The notes below the pieces were generated by a model that was not told the DNA's origin, did not search any database, and worked only from the letters and a program-made list of their open reading frames with translations. 17,091 nucleotides of DNA from Amoebophrya sp. AT5.2 (lineage: Eukaryota > Sar > Dinophyceae > Syndiniales > Amoebophryaceae): assembly GCA_005223375.1 (NCBI GenBank), contig RXOD01004928.1, positions 1-17,091 on the forward strand. The letters run 5' to 3'. How positions within the stretch are numbered: the stretch's first letter is position 1; each line of letters starts with the position of its first letter. Position numbers and translations under genes: made by a program. This document shows, piece by piece, positions 1 to 9,003 of this stretch.

Positions 1-1
1 T

Positions 2-368
2 GCGGCCTCTTTTCATCCCCCGCAGCGCCCGGGGGCGCCGCGCCACGCTCCCGCCTCACTTCCGCCCACCCGCGAAAAAAGTGTCCAAATTTTGTCGGGC
101 TCCCGACAATTAAAACAAGGCCCCGGGGGATGTTTCCGCCGCTATTTTGCGGCCTCTTTTCATCCCCCGCAACGCCCGGGGGCCGCGCTACGCTCCCGCC
201 CGACTTTTGCCCACACGTGAAAAAGTGGCAAAATTCCACTAGGCTCCTGCCAGTGAGAGAGCAGCCCTAGGGGATGCCTGTGCCGTTATTTTGCGGCCTC
301 TTTCCATCGCCCACAACGCCCGGGGGCCGCGCAACGCTCCCGCCCCATTTTCGCGCATGTTGGCAAGG
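2..368. repeat. Tandem satellite-like repeat, 144-147 bp unit
   Basis: Three successive copies begin with the same block, gcggcctcttttcatc (the third is slightly diverged), at 2, 149 and 293, giving unit lengths of 147 and 144 bp. The third copy fades near 368. Each unit continues with a cgcccggggg block, a GC-rich cacgctcccgcc-like block, and an A-rich stretch (gaaaaaagtg, gtgaaaaagtgg), and ends in a tatttt block. The second half of the unit diverges more than the first. The array begins at the left edge, so it probably continues outside the window. No ORF runs through it. Confidence 0.85.
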
Positions 369-379
369 TTCTCTGTAGT

Positions 380-1100
380 GTGGCTGTAGTTTCTGAGAGT
401 TTAAATGTAGCTGGCTCCCAGGCCTGCCCTCCCTTGGTGTTTTCTTTGCTTTCCTACTGGTTTTCTGTTCTTTTCTTGCTGTGTTTCAGCAGTTTCCCTG
501 CTACTGGCGTTATGGCTGGCATTTTCTCTGCTTTCCTTTTTCTATTCTTTTCCTGCTCTGGTTCAGCTGTTTCCCTACTGGCGTCCTGCTTCTTCTGTGT
601 GCCAACTGACGTTGTGCCCCCCTCCTGCTCCCCGTGTTGTTTTTCCATTGCTTTCCTGCTGCTCTTCTAGTGGTTCCGGCGCTTCCTCGATGTTTTCTAT
701 CCAGGAGCGCCCTATCACGGTGCCCCCGCTGCTTTTCGCATGCATTTTCGCTATTTTGCTGGCGCTTTCTCCGTTTCTTGTTTTGGTTCCCCAGTGTTTC
801 CCGGCGCTTCTTGTATTGCTAAGCAAGTGCGCCGCCTGTTGCTTTCCAGCTGTTTTCGTAGTTCTTTCCCGACGCGCTCGCACCGTTTTCCGGCTATGTT
901 CCTGTGGCTCTGCCGCTGCTTCTCTATTGCATTGCGTCTGCTCTTCTGAATCGCTCTCCGGCTGTTTTCGTTGTGCTTTTCCTTTTTTTATTTTTTTCTT
1001 TTTGCTTTTCCACTGCTCGTGCGCGGCCTTTCTTCTGCTTTGCTCTCAGCTTTTCTGGCGCTTTCCTGCAGCTTTGCGATTTAGGCGTTGCCCCTACGCT
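380..1100. repeat. Pyrimidine-rich degenerate repeat region
   Basis: The + strand is strongly T/C-rich and built from recurring words such as gctttcct, ttttctgttctttt, cagctgtttcc and ctactggcgt. Two clear copies of a degenerate unit start near 448 and 530: both run from gctttcct through cttttc and cagctgtttccc-like words to tactggcgt. Shorter relics recur near 653, 760, 850 and 960. Open frames here (for example 597-1427) translate into Phe/Leu/Cys/Ser-rich low-complexity peptide, as expected from the composition, so I do not call a gene. Confidence 0.6.
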
Positions 1101-1917
1101 GCGCGAACCTTTTGCAAAGTATGTGGCGGGGCGGACGCCGGCCGGCCGAACCTCCTTAAAAGCATTTATTACGGCATCCGACTCTGGTCGGCGCCGCTGA
1201 TCCTTTGCGACGTCCGGCGGGGAATATGTTCGCCCCCGCGGCAAACGCTCCCGGAATCTGTTTGCAAGCACTCAGCGCGGCAGCCGGCTACGGTGCTTAC
1301 CCTTGGCCTAGGCATTCCCGCAGAAAAATTCTGCTGCGTGGCTTACCGTACAGAACAAAAAGCAGAATCTTGCTGCGACGAGCAAAAGACCGCGCCAGGG
1401 AGCAAAACAAATCTCCGCAAGCTTTGAAAAGAAAATGCGCCGCCTGGCTGGAGAGATAGAGAAGCGCCTGGCCCCATGAAAAAAAAACGCGGCGCAGCTT
1501 TTGCGATGGCGATTCTTCTGTCCGCGTGGCTGCTGCCTTGTCGGATTATTCCTACAAGGCTCTTTGAGTAGAAGCGCATTACGCCGAGGGTGAGCAACGA
1601 CCCACGCAAATCCGGAGCGCAGTGGGGGGGGGGGCGCAAACCGGCATATACACGAACGCCGCCAGTTCTAATTATTGGTGAAGCAGCCTACAATTTCTGA
1701 GTTGCGTACGCCATTGGACTTCGTTGTGTTTTTGCATTGCGTCACTGCGAAAAGGAGGAGAGAAGCCTGGAAAAGTCGAGAGTCCCTGCAAACCTGTTTG
1801 CGTCGCGAATGCAATTCTACCTGGAGGGCAGGAGCAGCCCCGCTTACGGGCCGCGTGCTGCCGCATTTTGTAATTTATTCATCGCCGTGGCCAGAGGACT
1901 ACTTTTGCAACTGTTAA
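1101..1917. other. Spacer / 5' flank of the TTLL gene
   Basis: No convincing gene is seen. The stretch holds a perfect small hairpin (gcagaa-aaa-ttctgc, near 1320-1334), followed by a similar gcagaatcttgctgc word near 1362. It also holds a 9-A run after 1488 and an 11-G run at 1624-1634. The last 200 bases run into the ATG at 1918, which follows an in-frame stop at 1915-1917. A promoter or a trans-splice acceptor would be expected here, but no specific site can be defended. Confidence 0.5.
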
Positions 1918-4386
1918 ATGAAAACCAAGCGATATCGCAAAAGAGTACACAAGCATCGCGGCCGAAATATGACCTCGCCCGTGCATCACCCGCATCAGAA
2001 CAACCATCCTCCGGATGGCGGATTCAGTGGGAGCAAGATTAGCCGGCTCTCGGCGCACCTCCACGTGGCCAGTCTCCATCAGGCTTCGCGACGCAAGCCG
2101 ACCGTTCTCGAGCCCGTGGGAGAGCCGCCGGGTGCTGGCGTGCAGCAGCAACGCGGCGGGGCCGGAACGCTGCAGCAGCGTGTGCAGCAGCCTGGCGCGG
2201 CGGCGTTAGCGGGGATGCGCAAGCCCCGCCGGCCGCATACCATGCAGCACGCGAGCGGGCACAAGAAACTGTCGTCGCCGACAGGAGTGGCCGTCGATGC
2301 GCCGTACGGGTGGAGCCCATTGTCGGGCGCGTCGTCCTCACCGTTCAAAGAGGAGGGCGGCGGCGCACTCGATTCCGCGGGCCTCCCCCTCGATTTCGAT
2401 CCAGAGCCCCCGTCGGGAGATCGCGCCGGCGGTGCGCGGCAGGGGCCGCGCGGCTCCGTTCTTGGACCCTCTGGAACGCCCCCGGGAGTGTTTCGCCAGA
2501 AGCAACATCATCATCACCATCACCTCGCCCGTTCGCGGCGCAGCGACGCGTCCCAGACGGCGGAGCAGCACGCGGCGCTGGCCGACGGTGCCATGAACAT
2601 GATGATGGCTCGCGGAGTGCCTGAGTCCGTCACCAACACCGCTGCAGATGTCGATCCGTCGTTCAGCAGCGGCGGAGTCACTTATAGCCCCGGGGTACCA
2701 GCAGAAAAGCCTTCAGCAGGAACCGCGGGTGCACCTCCGGGAGAAATGCTGCTACCGCCGAGACACCCAACATCTTCAATCGCCGACAGCAGACGCGGCT
2801 TGAAGTCGCCATCGATCAAAGTGCTGAACGCGACGCCTTCTCCGCGCGGAGATGGGGATCTTGTTCCCTGCTCACCGAATGTTTTGCTCATGCCGTTGCC
2901 GCGCTCGCCGAAGCCGCGGCGCGACGGGGGTCGCCTCCTCTCTAGCGGAACCGCGTCGCCGGAGCCGGGGAAGATTTTCATGAACATCGTTTCGGCGGGC
3001 AGCGGGGTTGCGGCGGGGGCCACCTCTTCCTCGCGCAGTGCCGAATCTGCGCCGCAGGGACAGCAGTCAAACTCTACCGAGGTGTCTGCGCGAGAGGCTG
3101 AAAAAGAACGGGCCGCAAGTCGGAACAACAATAGTTGCGTACCGTCGCCGACGCGCGGTGGAGGTGGGAACCAGGGGAGCAATCCGCGGATGCTTTCGAG
3201 AAACAACTACGTGAACTCGCCGGCGGCAGGTGCTGGCAATTTCCTGGAGTCTTCGGATGGTGCGGTGCATCTCGGCGAAGGCGTTCCGGCATCGGGCGGG
3301 GTGTCACTTCCAGCTTTCGAGCAGAGCGGCTCTTCGTGTTCGGCGGCGGTGCGGGGATCGGAGCAGAGCCCTTTCCACCTTGCCGGAGTGTCCACCCCGA
3401 CCGGCAGACGAGCGTCGCGGCCGAGGGGGCAGCAACCGACCAGCAACAAGGCCGACCAAAGCACTAAGCCAAGCACCCAAGTGGAAGCCGAGCAGGGCGG
3501 CACGCCCCCTCTGCTGCTGATCACGAAGGAGGGGGTTGCGGCGTCCCCCGTGGCGATGACCGCCAGCGAGGAGCTCGTGCTGCTTTCCGCGGCGAGCTCG
3601 CCCGTGCGACCCAGCGTGGGCGGCCCGATGTTGATTTCCTCGGTACAGCGCGGAGCCGCAGACAGCGCGGTAGACCGGGGAGGTCCCGGGGGCTTGGCCC
3701 GAACGCCGTCGAGCCCGTCGAAACGCGGCCCCGCAGCAGCCGCGCGGGACCGCGGTACCAGCGACCACTTTCTCCGGCCGACGTCGTCCGCTTTCTTGCA
3801 GCCGGACCACCCCTTTTTAACGGCCGATGAGCGGGGGATCGTGCGTAGCGAACTCCCGAGCAGCCTCCGTGCAGGACAAAACGTGGTGGACAACAGCCTG
3901 AGCATATCGAGCCTCTCGGCGGTCCGCACCATCGGCGAGAATACCGCCGGAGCAAACCGCAGCGGTCCAGCGTCGCGCGGGATGCCGCGCGCGCGCCCGC
4001 ATGGCTTGAACTTTGGCGATGAGTACAACGTGCTCCCGCGCACAGGGAGCGGGGGTGCGACGCGGGCCGGAGCGGCTCCGTTGGGGACCCGCGGCGGCGG
4101 GCCGATCGAGGACGACGCAGCACTCCGCCTGCGGCACGAAAAGGCGGTCTCGAAGAGCGCGGAGAATTCCTCGAGCAGCCTGCTTCTGCAGCGGAACAAC
4201 TCGCTGCTGTCGACGGCGGTGGAGAAGCTGCTCTCGTCCGAGCAAAACAGCCGCTCAAGACTGGTGACCTCACCGGGGAATCTAGCCGCGAGGCAACACA
4301 CCGTGCCGCTAACCACCGCGGACCTGTTGGACTACGAAGGAAGTGCTGGCGGTACGACGCTGGAAGCGGCGCTCGCGCCGACGAAG
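1918..4386 (+). CDS. TTLL gene exon 1: long disordered N-terminal region
   Basis: This exon gives 823 codons from the ATG at 1918, directly after an in-frame TAA, to an AAG|GTATCA donor, phase 0. It contains no recognisable domain. It is rich in Ser, Pro, Gly, Ala and Arg, with a six-His run near 2507-2524 ([12 protein letters not shown]), a Gln-rich stretch near 2150-2190, and many Ser-Pro or Thr-Pro sites ([41 protein letters not shown]) that could be phosphorylated. Linkage to the TTL exons rests on phase compatibility (the frame is kept across 4387-4656) and on the same composition continuing after the intron. If that intron is wrong, this would be a separate gene ending at the TAA at 4417-4419. 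Confidence 0.7.
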
Positions 4387-7300
4387 GTATCATTTTTTTC
4401 AAGGGTGCGTTTACATTAAGTACTCTCTTGGTCAAGGTTTGTATACTTTTGCCTGATTCTCTTGATTCCGCGGAAAGCCGATTTGCTACTGAAATAAACG
4501 TTGCGTTACGTCCGGCGGAAGCGTTGGAATCACGCTGCATCTATAGCCTTTTCTCTCACGATAAAAACCGGCGGAAAAATAACGGTGTAGTGGTCACGCA
4601 TTGCTCGTCCTCTGAGAGTCGAGCGCAATCGTTGCCTTTTGACCGCACCCACCCAGGCGACCAGCGGTTTCGAGCAACAGACTACTCCGACGCGACCGAC
4701 CAGCGCCAACCAGCACGGCCGCGCGTATGCGGGTGACTCCACCGGTCGTCGCGACTCCACCGTGACACGAAGGGACTCTTCCATTGGCGGGAGCAACCCG
4801 CTCGGGGGAACTTCTTCCACGCAGCGCGGCAACCGGACCGCGATCGCTGATTACGTGCGAGTTTTTCGCACCGGGGACGGGGACTTCTCTGTCGCGGATC
4901 TGCAGCTTTTGCTGGAAAGCGAGGCCACCGCCTCCAGCACCTCCACGGCCGCAAACAAGGCCACCCTAGCGGCGACCAGTCCGGCGGTCCACCCCCACAT
5001 CGCAGCCGCAAACGCGTCGGAGGACGCGCGCAAACTTCAGATGTGCAAGTCCCTGAGCAAAATGCGTTGGTTCCCAAAGTCCGCGGGCACGAAGGAACTT
5101 TTTTTGCGGAAGCAGGACGTGCCCCTCACCCCAAGGGGCGCGAACATGAAGCGAACGCCGAAGCCGGGCGCGGCGGTGCTCGGAGAGCAACAGGTGCAGC
5201 TACTCACCGCCTCCTGCAAGAGTCCGACACGGCCCGGTAGCCGCACGCAGAGCGAGGAAGGCTTCTCAGATGTCGCGTCGTCCGCGGGCGAGGACCGAAG
5301 GGTCCAGATTTCTTCCGTCGAGCAATCAATACCCGGAACCGCCAACGGAGCGCAGGCCCAAACGCAGATGAGTAGTAAGCCCCAGGCCGCTTCTAGCGCT
5401 CCCGCCGCAAAACCGAAGACGAAGAAGGGGCGCATCGCCGCGAACCGGCACCCGCAGTCCGATTGCGTGGCGCTCGTGCAGTCTGTGTTCCCGAACCACT
5501 TGCCCCCGAGTCTGTATTTTGAGTACCCGAACCAATTGCCGTTGCCCCGCGTGCCGCCGGCCTGGGGTACTACTCCCCGACAACAAGAAAGCGCTGTTTT
5601 GAAGACGACCGCTCCGGACGGTGGCCAGATCCTCCACACGGACGACAACTACCACCGGAACGCGCGCATTTTTAAGTGTTTGAACCCGCGGCGGATGCCG
5701 GCCATGTACTGGCTCCACACGTCCAAGGTGCACGTGTACAACTGCGTGCTGAACTCTTTGAAGAAGGGCGGGCTTTTTCACGTGGACAGCAAGAAGGAGT
5801 CCAGCACCACGCACGCCAAGTACTGCCTCGTCTGGACCACGCACATGAAGCCCGAGAAGCTGCGGCAGTTCCACCCGCTGCAAAAGACGAACCACTTTCC
5901 CTACAGCTGGTACCTGGGGAGGAAGGACCTGATGTGCCGCGGCCTGATGCGGATGCGGCGCACGCACCCCGCGGAGTACGACCTCACGCCGGACACCTTC
6001 GTTCTGCCCGAGGACGCGCGCAAGTTCCTCGACGGCGTGAAGAACCCCGAGAACCGAAACCGGGGCGCGCACCGGGATTTGTGGATATCCAAGCCCGTGA
6101 ACAGCAGCTGCGGCCGCGGCGTCAAAATCATCGGCGCGCACTCCACCGGGCTGGAACGCATGGCGAAGCAGTACCGCGTGGTGCAGCGGTACGTGAACCC
6201 CCCGCTTTTGATAAAAGGGTACAAGTTCGACCTGCGGCTCTACGTGGTGGTCACCTCCTTCGACCCGCTGAAGGTGTACCTGTTCAAAGAAGGCCTGGTG
6301 CGCTTCGCGACGGAAAAGTACACGACGGAGCGGCGCAGCGACCTGCGCTCGCGGAAAGTGCACCTCACCAACTACTCCGTCAACAAAAACGCAGCAAACT
6401 ACAAGAAAAACATGGACGGAGTCGCGGGCGCGATGTCGCCGGCGGTCGGGTGCGCAGGGGCCGCTGCGGTGGGGGTAGCAGCCGCGAAGAGCGGCTCACC
6501 AGGGAAGAAAGGTACTTGCATTTGCTCTCTTTGGGCTAGACTGTTCGCTTGTACAGTCAACTGGATGCTTTTGTGTTATTACACACATCTTGCAGAGGTC
6601 GTGGTGCCACTTGATCGTATGAGAAGCGCCTCCTTTTTACCGCTCGCAGCTAAGGGCGAGGCGAACTGCGAGGAAGAGGAGGAAGAGGAGGAAGACGACG
6701 ACTTCTCGAAACCACCGCTGGACGACGAGGAATTGGAATCGAGAAGTCGTCCAGCGGCGGCTTCGAGAAGTCGTCGTCTTCCTCCTCGGATGAGCCTAAG
6801 CCTGTTGAACCCAAAGACGGGCTTGGCGGAGTATGTGGGCTTGGCGGATGACGCTCCACTTTCCCTTCTCATCCCCGTCACATGACGGAAGAATGCGAAG
6901 GACTGTCCCAATGCACCCCGGTACTTACCGGAAGATGCACGAGACGTGTTGCTGGCCCCGTCACATGACGGAAGACGGCGGAAGCCAGCGGAACAACCGA
7001 GAATAGTAGATTCCTCGCGACCTGCACTGGTTTCACTATGCAGCGCAGCTCGGAAAAGACTACTCAAGGCCCGGCAGGAAACAAACACCCGTCACAAAAA
7101 AGTAACGTAGCGGAGAGGTTTTAGCCCGAGTCATGAAGCTGATGCATGGTCATAGAAGGCACCACTCGAACGCTGGGAATGTTACACCGATATTTATGAC
7201 TAAGTTACAAACTCCCCCAAGCCCGTCTTTGGGTTCAACAGGCTTAGGCTCATCCGAGGAGGAAGACGACGACTTCTCGAAACCGCCGCTGGACGACGAG

Positions 7301-9003
7301 GAGGAGGTAGACGCCCGCGTCGGCGACGAGGGCGGTGACAGCGACGAGGACGGTAACAATTCGGAGGCTTCGGCCGACGAGGACGAGCCGGAGTCCAAGT
7401 GGTCGCTCGCCGAGCTCGAACGCCACTTCGACTCCCAGGGCTGGGACTACGAAAAGTGTTTCGCCGACGTGAAAGCGCTGGTGGTGAAAACCTGCATTTC
7501 GGTCGAGCCGATCATCGTCTCCACGCTGCACCGGAGTACAAATTTGGAGGGGAAGGAGCAGGCAACATCCTCATTAAACTCTGGCGGAGGTGCTGTGGGG
7601 ACGCACAGTACTTCTTGTGGGGGAGGAGGCGGTGGAGGGGCGGGTCCGGGGTACGACGACGGATCCGCGACTTCGTCGGGCGGCGGGTCGCCTTGCTTTG
7701 AAATCTACGGCTTCGACGTGCTGCTGGACGCAAACCTGAAACCGTGGCTGTTGGAAGTAAACGTCTCGCCGTCGCTCAGCTCCAGCTCGCCGCTGGATCG
7801 AAGGATAAAAACCATGCTGCTGGCGGATTCGCTCACACTTGTGGGTACGTACTTACTTTCCCCCAAAATATTGCTGCAAGTTTTCATGCCATGCCTAGGT
7901 TTCTCTGCTTTGAGTTCATGTTGTGTCGCACACGACAGGCTGGAAGCCGTTCGACGCGGACGAGGTGGTTCGCGACCGGAAGCACGCCGCGAAGAATCGC
8001 TCCCGCAAGTTGGCAACGCCCGGCGCTTTGTCCACTACTCCGGGGGGGCGAGTTTCTTTGACCACGCCCTCGTCCTTGCTCGGAGGAGATGGCCCCCTGC
8101 GAGAGGATGGCACGAGTGCGAACTCCGCGTCGACGTCCAATTTGAGCAGCAACGGCGGTTCGACTACCTCCGCCGGCGCGCAGCACGGGGATCAACCTTC
8201 CCAGCAGGCCGCGGGAGTGCATCTCGGCGGCTTCGGAGGTGGAGCAGCGAGCTCCTCCTCGAGCTCCAGCGGTGCAGCCGGAACACATCACGCAAACCCG
8301 GCGTCGCGGAAGCCGCGGCGTCTCGGCGGCGGGATGACGAACCTGTTGCTGGGGAACCTGCAGGAAAAGGAGAAGCAGTGGCTGGAGTTCCTGAGGCAGT
8401 TCGGAGACCCGGAATGGCGGCTGATCATGGAACACGTGGACGAAGTGTACCGCCGTGGCGAGCTGGAACCCCTGTTCCCGCGGAACAAGGAAGCTGTGCT
8501 TCATTTTTCGGAGTTCTTTCCGACGCCTCGCATATCCTTAAGGGGAGGATCAACCCCTATATATCGGGGCATTGTTCAGCTGGTGGGGGTCTTGTAGTTT
8601 CTCTCGTAGCGATGGTCTCGGATAATGATGTCTCGCCGGCATTCCCTTGTGTTGGGTCTTGTGTTTGGGCTTGTATTTGCTCTCATCGTGGTGCTCCTCA
8701 GAGCGACGGAGGGAGCAAGCGCTGCGAAGTTGACGGCCCGAAGGCCCCCGGGGTTGGTCTGTTTTGTCTCGTATCTCGTCTTGTATTTCGTCCCGTAGTC
8801 GGTCGCAACAGCAGCCAAGCCAACCACTTGCCAGAAATGCTGCCGAAAATGGGTTCTGCATCCCTCTAATATCCAATAGGGTACTGGCCATTTTCTACCT
8901 GTGTGGCGGGGAATCGATCCTGCGCTCGAGGAAAATGCAAGAGAAACTGGGGCTGCACTACCTGCTGCAGAACAAAGTACTGCTCACGGGGTGGAAGGTC
9001 TGA
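1918..9003 (+). CDS. Tubulin tyrosine ligase-like (TTLL) polyglutamylase, multi-exon
   Basis: Predicted exons are 1918-4386, 4657-6511, 7242-7844, 7939-8537 and 8875-9003, about 1884 residues. Seen: from about residue 1174 a TTL/ATP-grasp core in order, with [19 protein letters not shown], the nucleotide-loop Lys in [13 protein letters not shown] (about K1302), [15 protein letters not shown] (about 1346), [10 protein letters not shown], a KWSLAEL helix after an acidic insert, [20 protein letters not shown] and the metal-binding Glu/Asn of LEVNVSPSL (about 1613-1615). Family knowledge: these are TTLL signatures, and the SSSPLD after EVNVSPSL is most like TTLL4/TTLL5-type glutamylases, which ligate glutamate to tubulin tails using ATP. 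Substrate and chain type are inference. The first 1100 or so residues are Ser/Pro/Gly/Ala-rich, probably disordered, and far longer than in most TTLLs. A Gly/Ser loop interrupts the core between STLHRS and CFEIYGF. Identity is firm; exact boundaries of exons 2, 3 and 5 are not. Confidence 0.88.
4387..4656 (+). other. Intron 1 of the TTLL gene
   Basis: GT-AG intron, phase 0: donor AAG|GTATCATTTT and acceptor CACCCACCCAG|GCG. It is AT-richer than both flanks and has stops in the exon frame (TAA at 4417). A second in-phase acceptor, CGAGCAACAG at 4680, would make the intron 294 nt and drop eight residues; the nearer site has the better pyrimidine tract. Confidence 0.65.
6512..7241 (+). other. 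Intron 2 region of the TTLL gene, with nested repeats
   Basis: The canonical reading is donor AAAG|GTACTT at 6512 and acceptor GGTTCAACAG at 7241, with a second in-phase AG six bases on at 7247, phase 1. This joins GSPGKK to [15 protein letters not shown] different reading has a 138-nt intron at 6512-6649 (acceptor CCGCTCGCAG after a T/C tract), a small acidic exon at 6650-6731, and then removal of 571 nt between two 47-bp direct repeats at 6685-6731 and 7256-7302. Both keep the frame. The start of the region (6512-6649) has no stop in frame, so retention is also possible. It is not conserved TTLL sequence. Confidence 0.55.
6685..7302. repeat. Direct plus inverted repeat cluster at an exon boundary
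   Basis: Copy A (6685-6731) and copy C (7256-7302) are 47-bp direct repeats with one difference, a6714 versus g7285. Both encode [16 protein letters not shown], and the difference is silent. Copy B (about 6745-6823) is the reverse complement of about 7218-7296 with one mismatch over 79 bp. It spans the end of intron 2 and the start of the next exon. A and B also pair as a 36-bp hairpin (6691-6726 with about 6748-6783), two mismatches. Between B and C lies about 395 bp of unrelated sequence. Confidence 0.9.
6873..6975. repeat. Repeated 20-mer carrying a small palindrome
   Basis: The same 20 bases, ccccgtcacatgacggaaga, occur at 6873-6892 and 6956-6975, with starts 83 bases apart. Each contains the inverted repeat ccgtca-ca-tgacgg. 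A shorter relic, cccgtcaca, occurs near 7089. All lie inside the intron 2 region, between the arms of the larger inverted repeat, and may belong to an inserted element. Confidence 0.75.
7845..7938 (+). other. Intron 3 of the TTLL gene, 94 nt
   Basis: GT-AG intron, phase 1: donor CTTGTGG|GTACGTAC and acceptor GCACACGACAG|GCTGG. It splits a Gly codon and joins SLTLVG to WKPFDADEV, continuing the conserved TTLL segment after the LEVN motif. The frame changes exactly as needed, which makes this the best supported intron in the gene. Confidence 0.85.
8538..8874 (+). other. Intron 4 of the TTLL gene, bounded by a 6-bp direct repeat
   Basis: Removing 337 nt between two atatcc words (8532-8537 and 8869-8874) joins FFPTPRIS to [12 protein letters not shown] in frame. 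The joined FF..PR..N..L pattern resembles what I recall of the conserved TTLL C-terminal segment. No placement inside the repeat gives GT-AG ends. The element's two ends are weakly inverted copies (aggggaggatcaacccc against agggatgcagaaccc on the other strand). The interior repeats cttgtattt and gtctcgta-like words. A canonical alternative is donor TT|GTAGTT at 8594 with acceptor CCAATAG at 8879, phase 2, which would insert about 19 unconserved residues. Confidence 0.5.

Noticed and set aside
597..1427. 276-codon Phe/Leu/Cys-rich + strand frame that looks like a membrane protein
   Set aside because: The hydrophobicity comes from the pyrimidine-rich repeat, and the sequence is low complexity with no consistent start.
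3207..4540. Long open frames on the minus strand (4316-3207 and 4540-3521)
   Set aside because: They are opposite TTLL exon 1, have no domain, overlap each other in different frames, and are explained by the high GC content and scarcity of stops.
5326..6363. 345-codon minus-strand frame
   Set aside because: It lies opposite the most conserved TTLL catalytic sequence. Its His/Val/Arg-rich product is the usual antisense shadow of GC-rich coding DNA.
5676..6539. 287-codon + strand frame overlapping the TTLL core
   Set aside because: The TTLL frame over the same bases has clear family motifs; this one is an out-of-frame shadow.
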